Below, one piece after another: positions 1 through 11,600 of a stretch of DNA of 64,000 nt. The stretch is from Strongylocentrotus purpuratus (taxonomy: Eukaryota; Echinodermata; Echinoidea; Camarodonta; Strongylocentrotidae): the NCBI RefSeq assembly GCF_000002235.5, contig NW_022145609.1, positions 29,287,153 through 29,351,152 of the forward strand. Direction: 5' to 3'. Every line of letters starts with the position of its first letter. The first letter of the stretch is position 1. The position numbers and the translations under genes are program-made. The notes beneath the pieces are model-generated. The model had not been told where the DNA came from. It saw only the letters and a list, made by a program, of their open reading frames with translations, and made no database searches.

Positions 1-425
1 AGATAGTTTCTTTCGATATCGTCAATAATGATGGCGATTATATTCGTGCACTCTTGTAAATACAACTATCATAATCGGGTGTTATTATGTTCTATGCAGT
101 GGTAGATTTAAACTTGATTGTATAGACCGCCGAGTCCACAGGGACAGAAATAAAAGACATTCATCATTTTCAATGAATGTACACTACGACGGTTCAACAC
201 AAAACAATTACGTCGATGTTGCCTTTTATAATCAAAATACCTCGACGCCACATTATAATCAATATGATTGGCATTGTAATCGAGTCTCTAACCTTCCTAG
301 GACATTCCATTATACATACAGGAAATCATTCATGTTTAGGGCGATTGCGCGCTGTGTGTCCCCATAAATTATGTCCATATTTCACACGTTTGAATAAAAC
401 CTTGATTGAATTGAATTGAATTGAA
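1..425 (+). repeat. Probable 3' end of a non-LTR retroelement with (TTGAA)n tail
   Basis: The stretch ends in a TTGAA/TTGAT pentamer run at about 396-425, after an AATAAA-like signal (GAATAAAACC). That layout is typical of the 3' end of LINEs or SINEs lying on the plus strand. No reverse transcriptase motif or other coding signal is seen upstream of the tail. The left limit is arbitrary, and the family is unknown. Confidence 0.35.
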
Positions 426-505
426 TAGTCATAATTATGAAGAGATATGTGGATAATACACCCACAGGGCACATTGCACGGAATCTATCAAATCATGGGC
501 TGTAT

Positions 506-670
506 GGCCCGAATTCACAAAGGAGGTTTGTCGACAAACCTAGGTTTTCGTGCGTCATTTGACGCGTTTTTACAAACCAGGTTTGTAAAAAACGCGTCAA
601 AACGCGTCATCGTAATTATGACGTACATAAACCTAGGTTTGTCGACAAACCTCCTTTGTGAATTCGGGCC
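506..670. mobile_element. MITE, 165 bp, near-perfect palindrome
   Basis: The ends GGCCCGAATTCACAAAGGAG and its reverse complement are perfect. The match continues inward through GTTTGTCGACAAACCTAGGTTT, giving terminal inverted repeats of about 42 bp. A second, inner inverted repeat surrounds AACGCGTC. TAT stands on both sides, a possible 2-3 bp target duplication. No coding capacity is present, so this is a non-autonomous DNA transposon. Confidence 0.75.
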
Positions 671-1681
671 TATCATCATAATGAGTTTAATTCCTTTTGC
701 TCAACATTCTTCTATTTACTGAAAAAACAGAGGTGGAACATAAAGGAGGAGGGCATGTATACACAGGGAAAGGAGCCAGGTAGTTATTCCAAGTAAAAAT
801 GTTAACCCTCCTCCTGTCCAAATCATGTAAATAGTCTACGGAAGTGCATTTGGGGCTTTGAATAGCTCAGCTTTTGGCGTTTGAAAGGGATAAACAAAAT
901 TAACAAAGTTCCCCCTAAGAACCTTGTGACTCATATTTCTCTTGATAGCATTACTCTCTGTCTTTTCAATCGTTAGTATGTGTATTTATTGACTTCTTTT
1001 CTTCTTCATCATCTGTCTACTGGATCATAAACCTCTGTCTTTCGTCTTCCTTCCAATTTTCCTACACTGTAAAAAAGAATTTGTTCATTGGTAATTTTTA
1101 CGTATTTTTTCCATGTAGAATTTACTTGAAAACATTAGTTTAGCCACTTACGCACTAAATTTAAGTCTTGCTAACTCAAACTTTCAATTTAGTAGAACAT
1201 ACGTGGAATATTTAAGTAAAATCAAATACATAAGAACTTTAAGTAATTTTTAGCTTGTATTAATTTAGTAATTTTAACTCAAAATCAGAAATTATACGTA
1301 TTACTCAAACAATTTATGTTGATTATTCTTATCTTTTTAAAGTAAGGACCGATGCAGTGCGTAATAGAAATATTTACATAATTTATGAATATTCATTAAG
1401 ACCAAATTAAACTCTTTTTTAAATAAAACAATTCTTTTTTGTGGTTGAATGAAAATTTAAGGACTTCAAAACATTTACTAATTCATTTAACATGGCTAAG
1501 CAAAGACAAGACAATTTTTAATTGTTACCCAGTTAAAAACAAATCAAAACTTGATATTTCAGGAAATTGTCAACCAATTTTCCTTTTAAGATGCTACGAT
1601 CAAGTATATATAAAATTTGGAGCCTTTCAATATGTGTCGAATTGAAGCGTATGTAATAGTTTGTGATGGTGGTAGATATAA

Positions 1682-1738
<57 letters not shown>

Positions 1739-3076
1739 TAAAAATTTATTCAGCAAAATAAGTAAATTCTACTTAAGATGCCGTAGGTTATATTTACTTA
1801 ATAAAAATAAGGCAATTCTTTTCCTCAATTTTATTGAGTTATTTCGACTATTATTTTTTTACAGTGTAGATTGTATCTGTGTAAATTTCAAATTTTCAAG
1901 ATCTTCTTCTCTATCTCCAATCTTTATTTTTCACACCTGTCCTCGTGTATTTTGATAAAATGACAGAGCACTGTATAATGTGGCTTGGTACAAAACAGAA
2001 GAAAATGATAAGGAAGGAGATAAGACTGAAGAAAAAGAAAGAAATGAGGTTCAAATATATTAGAAACAGTGAAACCCCAGTCATACAAACGAGACAAACT
2101 TCAGACCGACTTGAGATCGACAACAGATTGATTACATTGCCTTCAATGGCCAAGAATCGGTCGGTTAGGCATGCGATGTGGAGTCGGTTAGGCGGTGTGG
2201 CTGAGGAACAAGTTTTAACAAAAGTTAGCAGAGGTATTGGGAAAGACATGTACTTAAAAACTGACATAAAAATCGATAACACTCACAAATGCATGGAGTT
2301 AGAACAGAATAAAAACACAGTTGATGCCATCAGTAGTTTTCAATTCAATCATGTTCTTTAATTTCATTGTCATTTTCCCATATTAATATACATAGATATT
2401 TCCAGGGCCTCTCTTTCTCTCTTTCTCTCTCGGTTCATACTTTCGCTTACACGTCTCGTTCATTTGATTAGAAGAAAAATTGCAGAATTACATCCCGTAT
2501 CCAGCAATCGCATATTATAAACTTTCAATTCCAGCAATTCAAATTGTCCTTCAAATACATACATATATTATTGAGAAAAGTAACATTGGAAAATGTCATA
2601 AATACGGTAGCGCAACTGACAAGTTATTAAATTCAAGGGTTATTTCATTACAAATGGTATAGTTATACATGAACCAGGATACTCCAAGTCAATCCATTAG
2701 TGGGTAGTCTTACATACAGCCGGGCTTCATGCAAAGCAAGACCACTTCAAATCTAACAAAATTGTTTGGAATCAAAGGCTATGTGACATACACTTCATAC
2801 AGATTCACATACATGTAGTTGTAAGAAAGCAAGATGGACGAGTCCATTTGTTTCATTTAGAGCGAAGTTCCTTGCATGGAATTCACAAATATTCTTTGCC
2901 AAATACACCAATGACATCCTGGGATTAAGATAACTTGTACTAGGTATACTGCCTAATCTCTACATATTTAAGCCATTATAAAAGTCAATCAGTTAAATCT
3001 TAATCACAACGGCTTGTCACAGAATTCGAGAAATCCTTCCAAAGAATGGCATTTCAAGATGAAGGCAATTTAAGAC
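671..3076. other. AT-rich intergenic sequence, no gene recognised
   Basis: A (TA)n microsatellite of about 50 bp lies at 1687-1736, and a CTTTCTCT-rich patch lies near 2410-2432. An open frame of 138 codons at 1945-2361 is lysine-rich, overlaps a similarly long frame on the other strand, and shows no motif or splice context, so it is not called as a gene. Confidence 0.6.
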
Positions 3077-3228
3077 CAGGGACCCGTTTCACAAAGCCCT
3101 TCTTCAATGACAAATGACAAAAATCAGTGACAAATCTGCTGATAACCAATCAGAAGCAAGGATTTCCCTCGCTTGTAACAAAAACTGTCATTTGTCACTG
3201 ATGACAAGTTTTGTGAAATGGGGCCCAG
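3077..3228 (+). mobile_element. MITE family A, copy 1 (CCCGTTTCAC...GTGAAATGGG)
   Basis: A 150-bp element with imperfect terminal inverted repeats GGGACCCGTTTCACAAAGC and the complement of TTTTGTGAAATGGGGCCC. Internal inverted stretches around AATGACAAATGACA and TGTCATTTGTCA make it foldable. Two further copies lie within the next 1.8 kb. Confidence 0.75.
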
Positions 3229-4525
3229 AGCAGCCTTAACATCAAATACAAGAGGGAAAGAAATTGTTGAGCCTCAATTAACAATACCATTCTTCTCATT
3301 TTCTATCTTGAACCATTATCTATTTGATACTTCATGCATATTATGTAGTTGGGCACATATAGATTCTACTAAACAGTAGTCATCTTCAGACAACCATAAC
3401 AAATTTGAATCAATGCCATTATAAAAAGACATGAGAATTAATCACACACAATCCATCCATCAGACTCACAGTAAACTAAATCCATAGTCTCACGTTTCTT
3501 TGCATTTGTCTACGATACATAAAACATTTCTTTCATAGAATTTTCTAAGAGGAGAAAATAATGGGTCATTAAGATATCACTAAATCACTTTCATCAAATG
3601 GAAAACAAAAATTGTTGTATATGAACATGTATAGCAGTTATCTCGCTCAATATTCAAATGTGCTACACTTGCCTTCATGGGCTTTCTTTTTTTATTTTGT
3701 GGGGGGGGGGGGGTGTAAATTTTCTAACACCTACGTACAAACAAAAATCATTGAAATGTATCTTTTAATGAGCTTACAGTTACATAAAAGTTTGGTGTTT
3801 ATATGCAAATGTGTATAAAAGTAATGATGGTTGAAGTAGCAAATGTGAGATTAAATGAAAAAAAAGAAAGAATAGCAGTTACATTGTGCACTTATAACTA
3901 AGTACATTCTCATACCCGATCCCCTGGTTTACATATGTGACATTCCAAATGACTCTATGTATATTGTGTTAGTATAAATTGCACTGCATGTGGATTGTGG
4001 AGAAAGGAAGACAAAACAATATGCACATTTGCTCCATTACATAACAATATCAAAAACAAACAAAAGAAATCACATGATAATCTCTCAATTATCCCACTGC
4101 AAGTATTCAAGTGTTAACAAAATCAATTCTAGGATTAAATTCACTAAATTTTGCTACATGACTTGATTCATGGTGTTCCAGCATATACACTGCTACGATT
4201 TGGAGTTTCCGAGATAAAAATGAAGTATATAAATTATCATTTTCCACTTCAACTCTCAACTCTCATTACATTCTGCAAAGACTGATTGCTTTCATGCAGC
4301 ATGGGTTCTGAAGAAAGTGAATACCTTTATGATCAAGCTGTTTCATTAGGAAAACTAAGATGAGATTTCACATTGGAAACAAGAAATCTACAATATGTGT
4401 TCATTAACATATCCCTTATTGAATCAAATCTGTCAACCCATTCCCTTTAAATAAAAAAAATATCACATCTGTTAATGAGGTGTCCAAAGACATGCCTATT
4501 CTGCACTATGCCATATGAGATTCAC
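3229..4525. other. AT-rich intergenic sequence, nothing recognised
   Basis: No domain-bearing frame or splice-bounded exon is seen. A pure G tract of 12 bases occurs near 3702-3713. Confidence 0.6.
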
Positions 4526-4674
4526 CAGGGGAGTGTTTCACCAAACTTGTCATCAGTGACAAATGACAGTTTTTGTAATAAGCTACTGAAATCCTTGCTC
4601 CTGATTGGTTATCAGACTTGTCACTGATTTCTGTCATTTGTCATTGAAAAAAAAGCTTTGTGAAACGGGTCCCA
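4526..4674 (-). mobile_element. MITE family A, copy 2, inverted
   Basis: This is the reverse complement of the copies at 3077 and 4891. It begins GGGGAGTGTTTCACCAAACTT and ends AAGCTTTGTGAAACGGGTCCC. Divergence from the other copies is visible by eye but modest. Confidence 0.75.
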
Positions 4675-4890
4675 GATTGTTTTCATACCAGAGGCAAGAA
4701 ATAAAACTTACAGATGAAAAGAGAAAAAGAAAAGTGAGGTAAAAAGCATTAGATTGTGATTCAGGTGTTGATATGTAACGATACCAGATGACATCACAAG
4801 GGAGTACAAAATGATCTTGTAAAACAAGTTCTTGTTTTGTCTTTAGGCAAGGACAGGGGTATTCAATCATGAATGTACATGTATGTAACT

Positions 4891-5041
4891 TGGGACCCGT
4901 TTCACAAAGCATTTTTTCAATGACAAATGACAAAAATCAGTGACAAATCTGCTGATAACCAATCAGAAGCAAGAATTTCACTAGCTTAAAACAAAAACTG
5001 TCATTTTTCACTGATGACAAGTTTTGTGAAATGGGGCCCAG
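4891..5041 (+). mobile_element. MITE family A, copy 3
   Basis: Same orientation as copy 1 and nearly identical over most of its length: TGGGACCCGTTTCACAAAGC at the left and TTTTGTGAAATGGGGCCCA at the right. Confidence 0.75.
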
Positions 5042-6949
5042 GTTGCATTTTAGACTTGGAGAGCGTTACTTGTCTTGTGCAATAACAAAAATTTCACAAA
5101 ATGCGAAATAAGATGAACTATACTGAACAACCATTATTTCAACTTCATCTAAGTAAATGCATGAAGTCATTTCAAGAAATAAATTTTGAGGCCATGTGAA
5201 AGCCGGGCTCTCTATCTTGTGTATTATGTAGGCATTACGATTCCCTCTTGTAACACAGAATTGCTTCCTTATAACAGTGTATCTAAATGGCCCTAAAATT
5301 GACCAAAACGTTTTTGCCAGGATCTCATGAGTGGATTCTGTATAGATGCAGAGCAATTTAGAGTAGAAGTACTTACAAATACATGTACATGAAAATTAAT
5401 TGAAAAATGGCATGAAATTATATGAAATAAACAGATCTCATACATGTAGGGATTCTAAGAATTATTGCCATGTCTTGATCAAAACATTAAATATGCAATG
5501 CAAAATGTACAAATTACCAAACAAAATGCTTCAAGATAAAAGTGATCAAACCAAGTTCATAATACAAATGTATCAGTCCAAATTATACAAAGATGATGAC
5601 ACATATATGATACAGAGCAAAAAAAAAACGAAAAATGTGGATGGCAGCATATACTAGCAGCTGTAGAATAAATATATGACAGCTATAGCCAACACAAAGC
5701 AGGATACTATGTAAGAATGAAGTATAAACGACTGTCCTAGCTGGGCCTGTTTTCTAAGGCCTTGTGATAGATCGAAATCAAATTCTCGCTTGCACTCTCC
5801 TATCTCTTATGTACATCGTTGGCGTCCGAATGATATCAACCGCTAATATATTGTGATTAATCGCAACTCTCTATTCAGACGGGGCCCTGGGATTATCTAA
5901 TTGAAAAGTGACAAACAATTATGGCCATCTTGGATGCACCAGTATCATAAAATGACATGTTGAGGGCAGTACATATGGGGGTGGGGGGGGGGGGGGGTGT
6001 TAAATGATACAGCTAAAATACACAACTATTGCTTCCTCAGTGGTAATTGAGTGTTTATTACATTACTTCCAATCACACCTCACTCGGTTTAGCTCAATCT
6101 CAAGTAGATTTTTTTCTTTGTACAAACAAATTCAGGTGCATTACTAACAACAACATGTGGGATATTGTTATGAACGATTAAATTTGAAATATGGATGCAA
6201 CATTATTGTGCCTGCCTATAAAGACCACTCTATTCATCTCCCTTGTGCAGTCTTAATGTAAAGGTATCATTGTATGATCAATGATGCCTTAGATAATAAA
6301 TAGATCGCTGAGTCGACACGTAATGATATTGATGCTAAGTCTATTTCTTCCTGTAACATACCAACAGTAGACAATGTATTAAAAACATGTTCTATAGAAG
6401 ATACAAACCGAAGTTTCATGCAAATGTAACTGTCTATGATGTTTTCTAATTCATAGGTCCTCCAACTGTCTGATATAAATGGGAGGAGGGGGAGGGGGAG
6501 AGGAGTCTGTATGAGTTACATCATTCATTCATTCATACATTTTCTCAAAGAGTCACCGCTTACTTCTGTCACAATACATTCCTAATCATAAAAGTAATAA
6601 TAGTTCCCTATATAGCGCTCATGTCCTGCAACTCTTAATACAAGCCTGGACTTAGCCTTGCTGTAAAAACAAGAACTCGTGGAATTCTAGATAATCACTA
6701 CACCTGTGTCAAGAGAGATGAATGTAGAGAAAATGCCTTGTCTAAGGAAACAAGCACCAAGAGTTGGGAATCAACCTTCTAAATCCTGGATTAACCTTAA
6801 GTCATTTGAATGACCCACTACCCCACAGTGCCATGTCATAAATATAGAATGCTCATGGTTGGAAAATAATGGTACACTGTATAATGTCCATGTGAATATA
6901 TTCATACACACATTTTCAGGAGTCTTTGTGTTTTTGTGTTTTTAAAAGC
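5042..6949. other. AT-rich intergenic sequence, nothing recognised
   Basis: A GGGGTGGGG-type G-rich run lies at about 5979-5998, and a GGGAGGAGGGGGAGG run at about 6481-6500. No protein motif, RNA gene or further terminal repeats were recognised. Confidence 0.55.
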
Positions 6950-7140
6950 CCTTTTTGACATTGGGAAAGGGGCACATATTCAACAGAAGCATAGACCCTC
7001 ACCACCTTTGCACTTAAAGACCCCACTGCACTATTTGTATAAAAGTAGGGGGAAACCCCGGTGTAGTGGCCCACCTGCACACCTTCAATCAGTTATACAG
7101 GGAGGAGAGACCCGGGGGTTACAGTGATTCAGTTGGCTTT
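6950..7140 (-). repeat. Dispersed repeat, partner of 61,560-61,715
   Basis: The stretch matches the reverse complement of 61,560-61,715. Shared blocks include GGGGAAACCCCGGTGTAGTG, CACCTGCACACC and CAGTTATACAGGGAGGAGAG. Its GCGCTTTT-like end resembles the tails of invertebrate retroelements. The family is not identified. Confidence 0.6.
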
Positions 7141-8081
7141 TCGCCTCTATGCTGATTATCATTCCCCCTGATTTCATTTTCATTTTACAAACATGTATAT
7201 TTCTTAATGAAATTTGTCCAACTATAACCACATATAATATGAAATGCACAGTTAGTTTGAAATACTGTGGATTGTTCAAAACTATACATTTAACAAGACT
7301 ATAATATTCACCCCTCAGCATATAGGAATAATAAGGAATTATTACAATTGTAATAACCTTAATTGTTACTACATCATAGGTTTAATGTGCAATTTAAGGT
7401 ACCTTAGTGATATAGAGTGTCACTGGTTACAATCAAGTATTAGCCGACAAAGGACATTTAGACACTTAAAATCTACTGAGTGCATTATGTTCATGTAATC
7501 CTACAAATGTATACTCTCATGTGTGCATTATGAAAGGTGCAGGGAGGGTATTCTTTTCAAAGGGGGGGGGGGGATAAAATCAATCATTTTTAAAGCTGAT
7601 GTTCTAGAATGTTTGAAGAGGGACATGTCTAGGTTTTTAAAGTCTTTTGTTTTCCATAGGTAATTTGAGAATAAAACTAGAGGAAATATCTCTAGAATGG
7701 CCCTTCTCAGTAATATGAACCTTACTATCAAGTGACTGATATCATTACATCAAGAAAGTAGGATGCGAAAGCTAATGTGCTTAGATTAGCAAGTGTGCAT
7801 TGGTAAAAATGATGCACTGGCTGGAACGCTCCCCAGGGAATGGAGAATTTGCATACATTGTGTGCGGGTAAGCCTGAATCCGATGACCGGGGTAATAATA
7901 TGATTGCAGGGCCCTCAGGGAGAACAGTATGAATACTGATGAGGCTACCCTGGGTAAACAAGACCTATTATGATTATTATTGTTATTCTGAAATCCATTG
8001 AACGGGCAAGTCTAGACTGTCAAGTGCCTTGATCAGTAACGTGGAATGGACATATTGCTGCATGCAAAGTAAACTGTTATT
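7141..8081. other. 3' flank of the ZYG11B-like gene, nothing recognised
   Basis: No exon-like frame is seen. G9-10 tract near 7562-7573. Part of this stretch could be 3' untranslated region if a polyadenylation site further left is used. Confidence 0.45.
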
Positions 8082-8087
8082 TTTATT
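8082..8087 (-). terminator. Candidate polyadenylation signal AATAAA of the ZYG11B-like gene
   Basis: TTTATT on the plus strand reads AATAAA on the minus strand, about 395 bases past the stop codon at 8480-8482. Distance and hexamer fit a vertebrate-type poly(A) signal. Other AATAAA hexamers are common in this AT-rich DNA, so the choice is tentative. Confidence 0.3.
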
Positions 8088-8390
8088 ATGAAGATCATTA
8101 ATGAAATTATCATCGAGGCAAGTGCTTGATAAGGGCTTCCCAACCAGTTAGAATGATTCCTCATAGACAGTACATGGTGATAAAACATTTACGTTGAAAC
8201 ATATTTCATAAAGAGTGAAATATGCTCCTTCCATTGAACAGTTGGTTATTCTGAGAGAGAGCGAGCAGTGCAATTAAAATTTCATTTTCTCTGACCCACA
8301 TCTTAGTACTATTAGAACAATCATAAAAACCATCTTTCTCCTTCAAACAATTCGTTTGAAAACCAAGAGAACTTTGCAACGGTAAAATGC

Positions 8391-8415
8391 ATGGCTGGCT
8401 GGCTGGCTGGCTGGC
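8391..8415. repeat. (TGGC)n microsatellite
   Basis: Five to six TGGC units in tandem, in the presumed 3' untranslated region of the ZYG11B-like gene. Confidence 0.8.
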
Positions 8416-8479
8416 AGGAGATGTTGCACATAGAACGTGCCAATAAGACATAAGCCATTGATGAAAGACATTGGTAGAT

Positions 8480-8652
8480 TCATTTCCTCTTGATCTCACA
8501 AGGACTGGCCACAGCGATCCTACTCTGCCGTACTACCTCCAGGACTCCTGTGGCAACTCTATGTACATCGGGATGTAGGTGTGGTTGTGCTACCATCTCA
8601 CTCAGTAGATCCACGCCTCCTTGAGTCACCAGCATGGGACAGTAGCGACTCG
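8480..8652 (-). CDS. ZYG11B: ZYG11B-like exon 13 (last coding exon)
   Basis: The acceptor TTCGCAG precedes the exon at 8652. It begins in phase 1, completing the alanine codon split from exon 12, and reads ASRYCPMLVTQGGVDLLSEM to EIKRK and TGA at 8482-8480. The YCPML...GG(V)DLL pattern matches the last ARM-like repeat of ZYG11 proteins (human SRYCSMLIEEGGL). Confidence 0.92.
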
Positions 8653-11600
8653 CTGCGAATAGAAACATAGCAAATATCATACCTAATGATGAATTCAAAC
8701 TCAAATTAAATACATGATACATTCAATATCATGTCGATAACGACTTCTTGGGATAAGCCCCCCGACCGCATTTGTGTTACCAAAATGTCCAGTAAAGGGG
8801 TACTTTTCACGCAACAAAGTCTGGTCCATATTGACGTTACACACCAGAGATAGGGGGTGCTTTCAAAGGTAGGGAACATGCATACGCGTACCCTAAATAA
8901 CACTCGAGTGGGGGGGGGGGGCGGGGGAAACTGTCATGTGTCCTTATGTATCTTGTCCATCTTGTGAGTTTCTGTTGTAACTGAAACTTGTTCACAACGT
9001 TCGCATTGAAGTTTTTTGTTCTCAATTTTTTTTTTTGGACAATATATCGATAGTGTCCCTCCTTGAAGAAAAGCATGCATGTTTCTTATGCTTTGCAAAT
9101 GGTAAATATAAAAAACTAATCAGTTATAATAACCCAAAATATGTGGTACATATCCTGACAGTATATTTGATAGCAGGTAAAATAACAACACATATTACAC
9201 CTAGGTCAAGAATAAGAAATAGAATAGAACTATGAATTGTTTGATGCCGTATTTGACCAATTGTGCAGACATGAATACATAGCCTACACCTACCCTAGCA
9301 GAAAGATAAATGCCTTTTAGTGGTCCACGGATAAATACATGCTACTGATTGAATTCTCACAACTCTTTTTGCATAGCCCATTCTCTGTTGGGTAGCACAT
9401 TTGTTTCTTAGTTTAAAGGTAAAGACCAGTTTTGGAAATGCCCCCTCTCAAAAAAATGAAATGGAAGATCTTATTACCAATCATGTGAAAGAATATGTTT
9501 TGACTACTGCATGATGATACAAATTTTGCCGAGAAACCGCCTACTACTTGATATATTTGGTAAATTATTATATCTATTTGGACCTAATAGATATCGAGCA
9601 CATGTCACATAGTCCCATATACATCTTTTTGTGTACAGTACTTGTAACTTTACCAAGACTGGGCCAAATTTCTTATCATTTTGATGGTTCCAGAACCTTG
9701 CAGTACACACCAATACTTATATGCTAGATGATCAACCTTTTCTGATCGATTCCACAATGTTTCTTTCACAATGCAATCGCATGACCATAACTGGTCTTTA
9801 TCTTTAAGTTAAGCATAGCTGATAGATTAATGTATTCTTCAGATTCAATTCTCACCATTCTTCGTGCAGACATGTTGCATAGCCCAAACTGACCAGAGCT
9901 GAACTTCAGGGATATTGTAGCATTTCAAGAGAGGGAAGAATGGACTGAAAGACCGGTAGGCTACCATCTCTCCTGCTGGGTTCTTCCACTTCAAGATGCT
10001 GTCATGCTGTAAAGAAATGATACCAGTCTTATTAAGTTAGAGCACATTGTTGAAATAAGGCAAAGGGATAAACGTATCATAAATAAGATACAGGTGCATG
10101 AGAGAGGAGGGAGAGAGATATGGGAAAGAGACAGAAGCCGGTAGGCAGGGGAGAAGGAGAAGGAGGGAGGGGAGAAGGAGAGGGTACAAGGAGAGGGGAG
10201 AAGGAGAGGGGAGAAGGAGAAAGGAGAAGGAGAAAGGAGAAGGAGAGGGGAGACAGACAGCGACAGACAAGAGATCTACAAAATTGTGACGTTTACAATC
10301 CCGGTGGAATTTTAAAAAAATAAAGATGGGAGACTGAATTTTTGATACCATGCAATGGACACTCATATATTGTACATGTAGAACTGCCTTAATTACGGCA
10401 TTGCAACAGTGTCACGGTTATCAGTTATTAAATCTTCAGATGAAGATTACTACTTCCACATACAGTTTCTTTCTTGGATGATGTTATTGCAGTGAAACCT
10501 GCTTCAGCAAAAACCTGTATAACTAGATGGAATTCGACTGCGCGCAGTCAAAAATGATGCCTCCGTCATAGCGAATTTTACAAACTGAAACGGAAGAAAT
10601 TTGTCAAATTCAAGTTCAATTGTAATCCATTAACAGGTTCTCAGAATATCGTGATTACAAGCAATTTCTCATGTATATGACCCTCTGATCTTTGACCTCA
10701 TGACCCTAAAATCTACTCAGTTCATTGGTTCTGCAAGATGTCCTGAGTTAAATAGTAATCCATCTGTCAGTTCTAATGAGAATGCGTTCACAAGCCATTT
10801 TTGCATAAATAATGAGCCCATGACCTTTGATCTTATGAACCAAGAATCTACTAAGTTCATTGGCTCTGCAAGATACATAAATGATCTAAGTTTGGCAGGA
10901 AGCCACCAATCTGTTCTAATGATAATACGATCACAAGCTACTTTTGCATACATAATGTGCGCTGTGACCTTTGACCTCGTAACCCAAAAACTTATCAGTT
11001 CATCGGCTCTGCAAGTAACATACATGACCTAAGTTTGGCAGGAATCCATCAATCGGTTCTTGAGATAACGCGATCACGAGCTGTTTTTGCGTACATTATG
11101 AGCCCTGTGACCTGTGACCTTTGACCTTGTAACCCCAAAATCTAATCAGTTCATTGGCTCTGCAAGATACATACACGACCAAAGTTTGGCAGGAATCCAT
11201 CAATCGGTTCTTCAGATAACGCGATCCAAGCTGTTTTTGCATACATAATGAGCCCTGTGACCTTTGACCTTTGACCTCGTGACCCCAAAATCTAATCAGT
11301 TCATTGGCTCTGCAAGATACATACATGACCAAAGTTTGGCAGGAATCCATCAATCGGTTCTTCAGGTAACGCGATCACAAGCTGTTTTTGTATACATAAT
11401 GAGCCCTGTGACCTTTGACCTTTGACCTCGTGACCCCAAAATCTAATCAATTCATCGGCTTTGCAAGATACATACATGACCAAAGTTTGGCAGGAATCCA
11501 TTAATCGGTTCTTCAGATAACGCGATCACGAGAACGGGACGTACGTACGTACAGACGTACGTACAGACGTACGTACAGACGTACGTACGTACGTACGGAC

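Noticed and set aside
1945-2361. 138-codon lysine-rich frame
   Set aside because: Overlaps a 123-codon frame on the other strand, no splice-site pattern or domain; likely chance.
10098-10366. Arg/Gly/Glu-rich and Ser/Pro/Leu-rich frames on the two strands
   Set aside because: Products of the GGAGAA purine tract.
11539-11600. Regulatory palindrome cluster (GTAC/ACGT)
   Set aside because: It is a simple array forming part of a dispersed repeat.
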